Source: Anadara kagoshimensis
Lineage: Eukaryota; Mollusca; Bivalvia; Arcoida; Arcidae
Direction of reading: 5' to 3'
NCBI GenBank assembly: GCA_021292105.1
Contig: JACFYK010000022.1
Span: 47,501 to 111,500 of the forward strand
DNA length: 64,000 bases
Shown here in pieces: positions 14,548 through 27,009 of this stretch (position 1 is the first letter of the stretch; each line of letters starts with the position of its first letter). The notes under the pieces are model-generated. The model had not been told where the DNA came from. It ran no database searches and saw nothing but the letters and a program-made list of their open reading frames with translations. Made by a program: the position numbers and the translations under genes.

Positions 14548-14837
14548 AACCCTAACCCCTAACCCTACCCTAACCCTAACCCTAACCCTAACCCTAACCC
14601 TAACCCTAACCCTAACCCTAACCCTAACCCTAACCCTAACCCTAACCCTAACCCTAACCCTAACCCTAACCCTAACCCTAACCCTAACCCTAACCCTAAC
14701 CCTAACCCTAACCCTAACCCTAACCCTAACCCTAACCCTAACCCTAACCCTAACCCTAACCCTAACCCTAACCCTAACCCTAACCCTAACCCTAACCCTA
14801 ACCCTAACCCTAACCCTAACCCTAACCCTAACCCTAA
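14548..14837 (+). repeat. Interstitial telomeric tract 2, (CCCTAA)~48
   Basis: About 290 bases of nearly perfect CCCTAA, the longest tract in the window. Two irregular repeats (CCCCTAA and CCCTACCC) lie at the left edge. The right flank, TTATCGTTACAGGG, belongs to the inverted-repeat family and not to the spacer that follows tract 1. Confidence 0.97.
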
Positions 14838-17087
14838 TTATCGTTACAGGGTTAGGGTTAGAAATTTTTTCGTCATTTATGTAACTTGACTTTTCAAATT
14901 CATAATTCATGCCTTTAAAATATTTTTTTTTGTTTTTTGCAGCTTGATATCGATAAAACTCACTAAAATATACAATCTAACACTTAAAACGTTTCTAACC
15001 CTCTAGTTTTACCCATTGAGGGTTAGGTTCCTAAATTTGGCGGGTCATTTATGTAACTTAATCAAATGCCCTTCTAAAATTTTTGAATATAGGGGGTTAG
15101 AGCTGATTTTTTTGTTAGATTAGGGTGTTTTCCTAACCCCACATGTTTATTCTACCCATTTCTCTAACCCCCGCCCTCTAGAAATCACTCCCTGCCGAGG
15201 ACGTACTAAGTGGTATACCCCACCAAATGAGTAAAAATTTTGAAATTTTGATTTCCCTATACTTTCACTAAGGGTTAGCTATCTCACTTATTTTTTAAGG
15301 TATAGATACATAGTTTATATTGCCAAATGCGGAAAAAAGATGTCTATCCAGAACAGAAATCCGTTTTTCAATATCTTTTTTAACAAAAAAAATATTAACT
15401 TTTTTTCACCCATACCTCAAACTCTGAAAATCTTGCCTAAGTTACATAAATGACGACCCCCCTACATGCTCAACCTGTTATAACTTTTTATTGCTTTGTG
15501 ATATTTTACTAATGTTTACGAATTTCGACAGACTATACATTGGCCTATTGGAAATAGGTTTTAAATCTTAAATTATGTAAGAAAACAGTATCAACCCTAG
15601 CCTCTCAATATCGTCATTTATGTAACTTAATCAATTTTTAAAGGTTTTCACCTAGGGTTGATGGTTAATTTTAAGATATTGCCAAGGGGTTGGTATCAGT
15701 TTTAAAGCGTATAAAAAGATCTATCTTTTGGTATCAAGAAATCTTCTGTCCTTCATTTGTATGCTTGGAAAAATGTAAAAGTTCAATTTGTTCTTAAATA
15801 TCATTTATGTAACCCATTTATTGGCAGTAAATTTTAAAAATGTCTTATAATTCAAACAATAGCTTTTTCAGAATAATTTTTATTTGAGGCAATACTAGGC
15901 ATATTTATCTCTTTTTACCAAAAAATTCTAAATTCTATCTCACTTCAATATATGATAATAATCCATTTGAAATTTGTGGAAATTTTGCCAAAAATCTTCA
16001 ATTTTCCGACACTCGTCGTTTGCTCAATTTTTGCAAAGAAAATATAACAAATATTTTAAATGAAACGTTATATCACAATTAACAGCCATGCAACATACCC
16101 TGGGTCTCTGGTGATTATTTCAGAGATGATAACAGTTCAAATTTAACCCTAAATTTAACCCTACGTCTAGGGTTTGATAGTTTTCTTTGAAATATCTTCA
16201 AGTAAATTTGATAATAAATACTATTCAATAAATGCAGTTATAGCATTTGTTTTTAGAAACTTTTCTCTATGATTTCATATTTTTTTTTGCTCTTCAATTT
16301 TAAAGAAATAATATGTTTTTTCTCACAAAATAATAATTGTAATTTAGATTTTTTTATACATACATGTAGTGTGATTTTTTTATTAATTTTTAATAAATCT
16401 ACAGACATAATTTTGCTATTTTGAACATAAAATTTTTCTAACCGCGAAGTTGTCATTTTTGTAACGTTAACATCGTATTGATAAAAAACATATTTTTTAA
16501 ATTTGAACATAATATATTTCATGTTTTTCTATATCGAAATTGATTTATGTACTTGAAACTAACCTATAGTTTATCGAATTTTAATTACTATCAATACTTT
16601 TTGTATTTTCTATATCAATACAATTAACACATTCAACTGTGCATAACTCTTAAAAAAATAAAGAATGCAGCTTCAAATTGTGAAAGGAAGTTGTTTCATG
16701 CTATTTCTACAAAGGATAATTTTCAAAAAACCATCCTAAATTGGTTTATGCTATCGTGACGTTTTAAAGAAAGGTGCAGAAATCACCTAGGGTTTTAATT
16801 AAATACATCATTGACTGACACAATATTAATATATACAGCGGGTATAGCTACTGGCCTGATGGAAAAACAAGTTTTTTTGATTGAAACCAAAAGCCTTAAA
16901 TTCGAAATCAAACTTTAAAGTTTAACATTTTAAGGTTACAAAAATGAAGATTTCGCGGTTAGGCATATATTCATTCAAACGCTATGAATATCATTATGCA
17001 TATAATTTAAATCAATAGTATTATACATATAATAATGGAATAAATTGCTATTTCAAAGTAAACTCATCGTTATTTTGTCAAAAATGT

Positions 17088-17350
17088 CTAACCGCATCAA
17101 TATCATTTTTGTAACTTAATTTTTACGTTACAAAAATGATATTTCTGCGGTTAGAAATTTTTACAATCCTAAAGTGCTTTAAAATGAAAATATAAAATTA
17201 TCTCATCATATTATATCTTATTATATCAATTTAAAGTATTTGGAGCATGTAATATGTAGTGTTTGAACGAAAAAATGTCTAACCGTAGAATCATCATTTT
17301 TGTAACCTATTCTAAAATATAAGTTACAAAAATGACAATGCCGCGGTTAG
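17088..17350. repeat. Two bipartite dyad sites, left-arm outer cluster
   Basis: Dyads at 17,088-17,154 and 17,279-17,350. Each reads CTAACCG, 8 bases, TCATTTTTGTAAC, a short centre, GTTACAAAAATGA, 8 bases, CGGTTAG. A single half-site lies at 16,935-16,962. The segment between the two dyads is the reverse complement of the segment lying after the 19,672 dyad. Confidence 0.9.
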
Positions 17351-17639
17351 CTGATTTAAGTCATTTCAAAAAGGATTTAAATGTGTTTTAATATTAAAAT
17401 ATTTGTAATGTAAAGGGGTTATTTGGAAACATATGAAAAACCCTTTAAATTCTATCATTTGAGACTTTTATACGCTATCTCCCTTATAAGAAGAGATAGA
17501 GCGATTCTGATAGCATTTTCATACTATGATTTTCAATGACAAATTCAAATCCACCAAAAGATATCACGTACAATATATCATTTTTAAAATGTTTTTTATG
17601 ATGCCTAGTAGTGATTTAATATGGATTTTCAATCTAAAT

Positions 17640-19205
17640 TGCATCAAGACTCTGAAAATTGTGTATCACCATAGACCGGTATAGAGAAAACCTAAAATCT
17701 TATATTGTGAAAAAATCATTTCAGTTATTCTTTTATTTGTTTTGAAGTATTGTTAGGTATTAAATACAATTACTTCATACCAAATCTGAACTTAATCTGT
17801 GCAATATTGTAGATTTTATGACCTAAAATGATGTAAAATTTTGAAAATTCTGTATTGCCTTAGACCGGTATAGTGAAAACCTAAGATCCTATATTTTGAA
17901 AAAATTATGACAGTTATTTATTTATTTCATTTCATGTATTGTTTGATACTAACTGCAGTTACTTCATACCAAATTTGAACTTAATCTAAGCAATATTGTT
18001 GATTTTATAAGCCAAAATGATATAAAATGTTGAAAATTCTGTATCGCCTTAGACCGGTAAAGGGTATATCTAAAATCTGTGATTTTAAAAATATCATTAC
18101 AGTTATTCATTTATTTAATTTTAAGTATTGTCAAGTACTAATTACAGTTACTTCATACCAAATTTGAACTTAATCTGGGCAATATTGTTGATTTTATCAG
18201 CAAAAATGATATAAAATGTTGAAAATTCTGTATCGCCTTAGACCGGTATAGGGCAAATCTAAAATCTGTGATTTTAAAAATATCATTACAGTTATTCATT
18301 AATTTAATTTTAAGTATTGTCAAGTACTAAATACAGTTACTTTATACCAAATTTGAACTCAATCTGGCCAATATTGTTGATTTTATAAGCAAAAATGATA
18401 TAAAATGTTGAAAATTCTGTATCACCTTAGACCGGTATAGGGCAAACCTAAAATCTGTGATTTTAAAAATATCATTACAGTTATTCATTAATTTAATTTC
18501 AAGTATTGTCAAGTACTAAACACAGTTACTTCATACCAAATCTGAACTTAATCTGTGCAATATTGTAGATTTTATGACCTAAAATGATGTAAAATTTTGA
18601 AAATTCTGTATCGCCTTAGACCGGTATAGGGCAAATCTAAAATCTGTGATTTTAAAAATATCATTACAGTTATTCATTAATTTAATTTTAAGTATTGTCA
18701 AGTACTAAATACAGTTACTTTATACCAAATTTGAACTCAATCTGGCCAATATTGTTGATTTTATAAGCAAAAATGATATAAAATGTTGAAAATTCTGTAT
18801 CACCTTAGACCGGTATAGGGCAAACCTAAAATCTGTGATTTTAAAAATATCATTACAGTTATTCATTAATTTAATTTCAAGTATTGTCAAGTACTGAATA
18901 CAGTTACTTCATACCAAATATGAACATAATCTGGGCAATATTGTTGATTTTATGACCTAAAATGATATAAAATTTTGAAAATCACCTTAGACCGGTATAG
19001 GGAAAACTTAAGATCCTATATTCTGAAAAAATTATTACAGCTATTTATTTATTTATTTCAGATATTGTTAGGTATTACTTACATTTACTTCATACCGAAT
19101 TTGAACCTAATCTAAGCAATATTGTTGATTTTAGGACCTAAAATGATATAAAATATTGAAAATTCTATATCACCTTAGACCGGTATAGGGCAAACCTTAG
19201 ATCTG
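17640..19205 (+). repeat. 189-bp satellite, about 8.5 copies
   Basis: The landmark GACCGGT occurs at 17,674, 17,863, 18,052, 18,241, 18,430, 18,619, 18,808, 18,990 and 19,178. Six successive intervals are exactly 189 bases; one is 182 and one 188. Pairs of neighbouring units are nearly identical at alternating positions, suggesting higher-order amplification. The unit lacks the GTTACAAAAATGA motif, although it contains GTTACTTCATACC. Confidence 0.95.
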
Positions 19206-19480
19206 TCATTTTGATAAAAACACAACATGTGATTGACAAACTACAAAACGTATAACATGTTACAGCGGATGAACAATAATTTAAAAAACAAAATCAATAC
19301 CTTATTTTCTTGATCATAAAAACTTTATGGTTACAAAAATGACGATGTTGCGGTTAGAAGGTTAACCACTGAAAACTAAGATAAAATAGGTAAAACTTTG
19401 TTTATATGCTTTAATGCTCAAAACGGCAAACGTTAAATCATTTTATTCAATTAATATCAATTGAATATCAAAGATATTTA

Positions 19481-21093
19481 CTAACCGCAGAAACTTCATT
19501 TTTGTAACTTAATTTAAATGTTACAAAAATGATAAATCTGCGGTTAGGATTGAAACCGTCTTAAACGATAGAATTTTAGTTTTTTTTATTTGTTTCGAAA
19601 CAACCCTTTTCTATTACAAAGATTTTAATATTAAAACACATATAAATCCTTTTTAAAATGACTTAAAACACCTAACCGCGGCATCGTCATTTTTGTAACT
19701 TATTTTAGAATAGGTTACAAAAATGACGATTCTACGGTTAGACATTTTTACGTTAAAACATTACACATTACATGCTCCAAATACTTTAAATTGATTTAAT
19801 AAGATATAATATGATAAGATAAATTGTTTTATCTGTTTAAAACACTTTAGGATTGTAGAAAACTTCTAACCGCAACAATATCATTTTTGTAACGTTAAAA
19901 AATAAGTTACAAAAATGATGATTCTGCGGTTAGAGTTGAAACAGTCTTAAATGATAGAATTTAAAAAGTTTTTCATTTGTTTCGAAACAACCCTTTTTCA
20001 TTACAATGATTTTAATATTCAAACACATTTAAATCCTTTTTAAAATCACTTAAAAAAGCTAACCGCGGCATCGTCATTTTTGTAACTTATTTTAGAATAG
20101 GTTACAAAAATGACGATTCTACGGTTAGACATTTTTACGTTAAAACATTACATATTACATGCTCCAAATACTTTAAATTGATTCAATAAGATATAATATG
20201 ATGGGATAAATTGTTTTATCTTTTTAAAGCACCTTAGGATTGTAGAAAACTTCTAACCGCAACAATATCATTTTTGTAACGTTAAAAAATAAGTTACAAA
20301 AATGATGATTCTGCGGTTAGGGTTGAAACAGTCTTAAATAATAGAATTTAAAGAGTTTTTCATTTGTTTCGAAACAACCCTATTTCATTACAAAGATTTT
20401 AATATTCAAACACATTTAAATCCTTTTTAAAATCACTTAAAAAAGCTAACCGCGGCATCGTCATTTTTGTAACTTATTTTAGAATAGGTTACAAAAATGA
20501 CGATTCTACGGTTAGACATTTTTACGTTCCAACATTACTCATTACATGCTCCAAATACTTTAAATTGATTTAATAAGATATAATATGATGGGAAAAATTG
20601 TTTTATCTGTTTAAATCACTTTAGGATTGTAGAAATCTCCTAACCGCAACAATATCATTTTTGTAACGTTAAAATTAAGTTACAAAAATGATAGTGCTGC
20701 GGTTAGAAGTTTTTTATGGTCCTATAGTGTTTTTAAATGAAAAAAACAATTTATCCATCATGTTATATTTTATTTAATCAATTTAAAGTATTTGTAGCAG
20801 ATTATATGTAGTGTTTAAACGAAAAAATGTCTAACCGTAGAATCATCATTTTTGTAACCTATTCTAAAATAAGTTACAAAAATGACGGTGCCGCGGTTAG
20901 CTGATTTAAGCCTTTTTGAAAGGATTTTAAATGTGTTCAAGTTTTAAAATCTTTGATATGAAAAAGGATTGTTTCGAAACATATGAAAAACCCTTTAATT
21001 TCTTTGATTTTAGACTGTTTTAACTCTAACCGCAGACTTATCATTTTTGTAACTTATTTTTTTACGTTACAAACATGATAATTGTAGGGTTAG
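19481..21093. repeat. Array of nine bipartite dyad sites, 193-bp spacing
   Basis: Dyads start at 19,481, 19,672, 19,866, 20,059, 20,253, 20,446, 20,640, 20,831 and 21,026 (intervals 191, 194, 193, 194, 193, 194, 191, 195). Each is 67-70 bases: two 28-bp half-sites head-to-head with an 11-14-bp centre. Two inter-site spacers alternate, making a dimer of about 387 bp, and spacer orientation reverses at the 20,640 dyad. A lone half-site sits at 19,331. Confidence 0.95.
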
Positions 21094-21219
21094 TCCAATA
21101 CATTTTTATAACATTAGATTTTGGCAATTCTTTTCTAATTTTCAATACATCCTTACCAAAATATCGATTAAAAAATATTCTGTTCTATAAAGACAACTTT
21201 TATTTTGAGCAAAAAAGCT

Positions 21220-21237
21220 GTAAGGGGTACCCCTTAC
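21220..21237. repeat. Perfect 18-bp palindrome
   Basis: GTAAGGGGTACCCCTTAC is its own reverse complement. A one-mismatch version lies in the right arm near 25,422, and related CGTAAGGTGTACCCCTT copies occur near 3865 and 11,328 in the 7.45-kb units. The junction at 30,661 begins with the right half of this palindrome. Confidence 0.9.
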
Positions 21238-22954
21238 AAAATTTTTAAAAAAAAAATTTTTTTGTTTTTTTTTAACCAAAACATGTTGATGTATCAGACA
21301 CTATAAATGACCTTGCATTATCTATAATTTGGGAAGTTTTAAAATTTAAGTTCAAAATCTCCTTCATTTTAATGGTTTATATGCATTTTTAGCACAGAAC
21401 CCTATCAAAATGGTGCATCTTTTGAAATGTATACATAATCCACTAAACAATGGTTGGATTTTGTATAATATAGGACATATTTTATAATAAAACTATCTTT
21501 TATTTCTTGCTGCAACAATGATATGAAGCAGTAAAAGTTAAGGTCGATTTCTCTTTAAATTTAATAGTGTTTTGTACATTTTTTAGCACAAACTTTGTAA
21601 TATAGTGCAAAATAGTGCATCTTTTGATATGAACAGATAATGCACTTAAAAGATGGTTGGATTGTCTATCATATGGGTATATATTGTCTAAAATTTTATT
21701 TTATTTTCGATTTTTCAGACATGTGAATGTTAACATTACAAAGTACGATTCTACAATGTGTTTGGATGACGCTCTGATAAGATATCATACTGGTATCGTT
21801 TAGAATATCCTAAATATTAAAATTACAATTTATACCAGCTTAAAAATTGTATAGTTTCTTTTTTTAAATGTATCAATACAATTGAGTTACAAAAATGACG
21901 TTACCGCGGTTAAGATTTTTTAGGTATAATTTAATGTTTTAAACACACAGTAATAGTGTATGCATTAGACAATTAACCGTTTTGTCATACTGTGGTAAAA
22001 TTCTTATTAGAAAATTAAAATTGCAAAAATTATAAGCTTTGTCATCTGAAATAGTACATATCAATTTAAACAATACTTTTCATTGATTGCTTAAACAAAC
22101 TATTTGAGAATACTATTTAACGTACAAATTGTTAAAAACCATCTTACAAATAAAAGTTTGCGTACTTATGGCACATTTGTGGCAAATGTTATGAGGTGAA
22201 AAATTCATCTTGGTCGTTTAACAAGATAATGTATATATTAAGATCAATAATGAAAAAATACATAATAAACTGTTTGTTTGAAGCCAAGGGTTAGATTATT
22301 TCTTATAAAACTAGGTAAAAAACCGACCTTGATTAAGTTACAAAAATGACTGTACCGCGGTTAAAAATATTTACATAGTATTCTATAGTAAACCACTTTA
22401 CAAACATGATATATTGACAGCCGGTAATGCATTTTATTATACTAAACAAAACAGAACATCAAAAATCGACATCTTCAATGTTTTAAAAGACTCTCAATAT
22501 CGGGTTGATTAAGTTACAAACATGAAAATCTGACGGTTAGAAAAGGGTTAACATAAAAACCCAAGAAAAGTTGTCGCGCTTTTGTGTTGTTAAGCAATTT
22601 ATATCGTTTTACTTTAAACTTCGTCAGGGTTAGGACTCATATTAATACTTAGAGGTCAAACCAAAAAAAATTGATAACAAATTTGTTTTCTAACAAATCG
22701 AGCTGAAACTTGGCAAAATAGTAAAGAGGTTTATAAAGATTAAGTAGACAAAGTTTTTTCTTTCGAAATTTAAGGATAAAGGGGAAATTTTAGCTAACCG
22801 CGGAGCGTCATTTATGTAACTTTAAGAGATTTCGTTTGGTCATATCTCGGTCAAAAAGTGATCTTTTGAAAAACGGAAAAGAATGTCCACCCGCGTTTAG
22901 AAAGCACTTTTTTATGTCTTAAACAATCCAAAATTGAAAATTTTGTCTATCGTT

Positions 22955-23185
22955 ACATAAATGACATGAGTTACATAAATGATATTTGGGTTACATTTGA
23001 TGATTATTTAAGTTACATAAATGATAATTTAGGTTACATTAATGATATTTAAGTTACAATAATGACAGTTACGGTTACAATAATGATGTGAGTTACAATA
23101 ATGAGCGCGCCGGTTACAAAAATGAACCGCAGGGTTACAAAAATGAAAATTATGGTTACAAAAAGACGGTTACCGTTACATAAAC
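22955..23185 (+). repeat. 21-bp GTTAC array left of central telomeric tract
   Basis: GTTAC starts at 22,990, 23,012, 23,033, 23,053, 23,074, 23,092, 23,113, 23,134, 23,155 and 23,176: mostly 21-bp steps. Most copies continue as GTTACANNAATGA. A spacing of 21 bases equals two turns of B-DNA, so each copy would face the same side of the helix. Confidence 0.93.
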
Positions 23186-23198
23186 GTCCGTAACGATA

Positions 23199-23422
23199 AC
23201 CCTAACCCTAACCCTAACCCTAACCCTAACCCTAACCCTAACCCTAACCCTAACCCTAACCCTAACCCTAACCCTAACCCTAACCCTAACCCTAACCCTA
23301 ACCCTAACCCTAACCCTAACCCTAACCTAACCCTAACCCTAACCCTAACCCTAACCCTAACCCTAACCCTAACCCTAACCCTAACCCTAACCCTAACCCT
23401 AACCCTAACCCTAACCCTAACC
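23199..23422 (+). repeat. Central telomeric tract 3, (CCCTAA)~37
   Basis: About 224 bases of CCCTAA with one five-base repeat. It sits exactly at the centre of the inverted repeat. Flanks are mirror images: GTAACGATAA on the left, CCATCGTTACGAACG on the right. Confidence 0.97.
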
Positions 23423-23440
23423 ATCGTTACGAACGTTTAT

Positions 23441-23669
23441 GTAACGATAATTGTCATTTTTGTAACGATAATTGTCATTTTTGTAACCCTGCGGTTCATT
23501 TTTGTAACCGGCGCGCTCATTATTGTAACTCACATCATTATTGTAACGGTAACTGTCATTATTGTAACTTAAATAATCATTTATGTAACCTAAATAATCA
23601 TTTCTGTAACTTAAATAATCATTTATGTAACCCAAATATCATTTATGTAACTCATGTCATTTATGTAAC
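23441..23669 (-). repeat. 21-bp GTAAC array right of central telomeric tract
   Basis: GTAAC starts at 23,441, 23,462, 23,483, 23,504, 23,525, 23,543, 23,564, 23,585, 23,606, 23,627, 23,647 and 23,665. Spacing is 21 bp with the same single 18-bp step as the mirrored left array. The array points away from the telomeric tract exactly as its partner does. Confidence 0.93.
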
Positions 23670-25567
23670 GATAGACTAAATTTTCAATTTTTGATTATTT
23701 AAGACATAAAATAGTGCTTTCTAAACGGGGCATGACATATTTTTCCGTTTTTCAAAAGATCATTTTTTGACCAAGATTCGACCAAATTAAATATCTTAAA
23801 GTTACATAAATGACGCTCCGGGATTAGCTAAAATTTCCCCTTTATCCTTAAATTCGAAAGAAAAAACTTTGTCTACTTAAACATTATAAACCTTTTTACT
23901 ATTTTGCCAATTTTCAGCTCGCTTTGTTAGAAAACAAACTTGTTATCAATTTTTTTTGGTTTGACCTTTAAGTATTAATATGAGTCCTAACCCTGACGAA
24001 GTTTTAAGTAAAACGCTAAAAATTGCTTAACAACACAAAAGCGCGACAACTTTTCTTGGGTTTTTATGTTAACCCTTTTCTAACCGTCAGATTTTCATTT
24101 TTGTAACTTAATCAACCCGATATTGAGAGTCTTTTAAAACATTGAAGATGTCGATTTTTGATGTTCTGTTTTGTTTAGTATAAAAAAATGCATTCCCGGC
24201 TGTCAATATATCATGTTTGTAAAGTGGTTTACTATAGAATACTATGTAAATATTTTTAACCGCGGTACAGTCATTTTTGTAACTTAATCAAGGTCGTTTT
24301 TTTACCTAGTTTTTGAAGAAATATTCTAACCCTTGGCTTCAAACAAACAGTTTATTATGTATTTTTCATAATTGATCTTAATATATAAATTATCTTTTTA
24401 AACGACCAAGATGAATTTTTCACCTAATAACATTTGCCACAAATGTGCCATAAGTACGCAAACTTTTATTTGTAAGATGGTTTTTAACAATTTGTACGTT
24501 AAATAGTATTCTCAAATAGTTTGTTTAAGCAATCAATGAAAAGTATTGTTTAAATTGATATGTATTATTTCCAGATGACGAAACATTATAATTTTTGCAA
24601 TTTTAATTTTCTAATAAGAATTTTACCACAGTATGACAAAACAGTTAATTGTCTAATGCATACACTAATACTGTGTGTTTAAAACATTAAATTATACCTA
24701 AAAAATGTTGACCGCGGTAACGTCATTTTTGTAACTCAATTGTATTGATACATTTGAAAAGGAAGAAACTATACAATTTTTAAGCTGGTATAAATTGTAA
24801 TTTTAATATTTAGGATATTCTAAACGATAGCCAGTATGATAGTCTTATCAGAGCGTCATCCAAACACATTGTAGAATATACAAATTATGCAAGATCCTTG
24901 GCACAAAATAAGAACCAATAAAAAATAAATCGTACTTTGTAATGTTAACATTCACATGTCTGAAAAATCGAAAATAAAATGGTATTTTAGACAATATATA
25001 CCCATATGAAAGACAATCCAACCATCTTTTAAGTGCATATCAAAAGATGCACTATTTTGATAGGGTCTTGTACTAAAAATGTACAAAACACTATTAAATT
25101 GAAGGGAAATTGACCTTAACTTTTACTGCTTCATATCATTGTTGCAGCAAGAAATGAAAGATAGTTTTATTTTAAAATATGTCATATATGATACACAATC
25201 CAACCATTTTTAAGTACATTATGTGTACATATCAAAAGATGCACCATTTTGATAGGATCTTGTGCTAAAAAATGCACAAAAACCATTAAAATGAAAGAGA
25301 AATTGAACTTAAATTTTAAAACTACCCAAATTATAAACAATGCAAGGTCATTTGATATCATCAATATAATCAAACAAACATGTTTTAATTAAAAACAAAA
25401 ACAAAAAAAATTATAAAATTTCGTAAGGCGTACCCCTTACAGATTTTTTGCTCAAAATAAAAGTTGTCTTTATAGAATAGAATATTTTTCAATCGATATT
25501 TTGGTTAAGGATGTATTCAAAATTAGAAAAGAATTGCCAAAATCTAATGTAATAAAAATGTAATGGA

Positions 25568-26597
25568 CTAACCCTACGATTCTCATTTTTGTAACCTAAA
25601 AATTAAGTTACAAAAATGATGTCTGTGTTTAGAATTAAAACAGTCTTAAATCAAAGAAATTAAAGGGTTTTTCATATGTTTCGAAACAACCATTTTCCAT
25701 TACAAAGATTTTAAAACTTGAACACATTTTAAATCCTTTCAAAATGGCTTAAATCAGCTAACCGCGGCATCGTCATTTTTGTAACTTATTTTAGAATAGG
25801 TTACAACAATGATCATTCTACGGTTAGACATTTTTTCGTTTAATCACTACAAATAATCTGCTACAAATACTTTAAATTGATTAAATAAAATATAATATGA
25901 TGGGATAAATTGTTTTTTCATTTAAAAACACTATATGACTATAAAAAACTTCTAACCGCAGCACTATCATTTTTGTAACTTAATTTAACGTTACAAAAAT
26001 GATATTGTTGCGGTTAGGAGTTTTCTACAATCCTAAAGTGCTTTAAACAGATAAAACAATTTATCCCATCATATTATATCGTATTATATCAGTTTTAAGT
26101 ATTTGGAGCATGTAATGTGTAATGTTTGAACGTAAAAATGTCTAACCGTAGAATCATCATTTTTGTAACCTATTCTAAAATAAGTTACAAAAATGACGAT
26201 GCCGCGGTTAGCTGTTTTAAGTGAATTTAAAAAGGATTTAAATGTGTTTTAATATTAAAATCTTTGTAATGAAAAAGGGTTGTTTTGAAACAAATGAAAA
26301 ACCCCTAAAATTCTATCATTTAGGACTGTTTCAACCCTAACTGCAGAATCATCATTTTTGTAACTTATTTTTTACGTTACAAAATTGATATTGTTGCGGT
26401 TAGAAGTTTTCTACAATTCTAAGGTGCTTTTAAAAGATAAAACAATTTATACCATCATATTATATCTTATTAAATCAATTTAAAGTATTTGGAGCATGTA
26501 ATGTTTAATGTTTTAACGTAAAAATGTCTAACCGTAGAATCATCATTTTTGTAACCTATACTTAAATAAGTTACAAAAATGACGATGCCACGGTTAG
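25568..26597. repeat. Bipartite dyad array, right arm
   Basis: Dyads start at 25,568, 25,758, 25,953, 26,143, 26,337 and 26,528 (intervals 190, 195, 190, 194, 191). They mirror the left-arm array with one XY dimer fewer, and the spacer orientation reversal is present here too, at the 25,953 dyad. The expected next site near 26,716 is eroded. A single half-site follows at 26,853-26,880. Confidence 0.92.
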
Positions 26598-27009
26598 GTG
26601 TTTTAAGTCATTTTAAAAAGGATTTATATGTGTTTTAATATTAAAATCTTTGTAATAGAAAAGGGTTGTTTCGAAACAAATGAAAATCCCCTTTAATTGT
26701 ATCATTTAAGACGGTTTCAATCTGCGATTAAAAATATCTTTGATATTCAATTGATATTAATTGAATAAAATGATTGAACGTTTGCCGTTTTGAGCATTAA
26801 AGCATATAAAAAAGTTTTACCTATTTCATCTCAGTTTTCAGTGGTAAACCTTCTAACCGCAACATCGTCATTTTTGTAACCATAAAGTTTTTATGATCAT
26901 GAAAATAAGGTATTGATTTTGTTTTTTAAATTATTGTTCATCCGCTGTAACATGTTATACGTTTTGTAGTTTGTCAATCAAATGTGTTTTTATCAAAATG
27001 ACAGATCTT

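Larger units (their letters stand above)
14838..23198 (+). repeat. Left arm of a giant inverted repeat
   Basis: This 8.4-kb arm is matched in reverse complement by 23,423-30,660. Landmarks pair in mirrored order: the sequence after 14,838 pairs with that before 30,660, a block at 16,250-16,520 pairs with 29,083-29,330, the 189-bp satellite pairs with 27,010-27,830, and the innermost GTTAC arrays face each other across the central telomeric tract. The arms differ by substitutions, small indels and array copy number: the left arm has more satellite units and about one extra 387-bp dyad pair. No gene is supported; mirrored open frames decay by indels. Confidence 0.9.

Noticed and set aside
14506-14910. 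134-residue open frame of alternating Val-Arg, and the similar frame at 23,176-23,424
   Set aside because: They are translations of the telomeric CCCTAA repeat and have no coding meaning.
16253-16522. 89-residue open frame with a mirrored partner at 29,083-29,304
   Set aside because: Its conservation follows from the inverted repeat; the partner loses the frame after about 58 residues and lysine-rich AT composition explains the rest.
17640-19205. CRISPR-like array
   Set aside because: The 189-bp repeats are adjacent without short unique spacers, and the context is eukaryotic.
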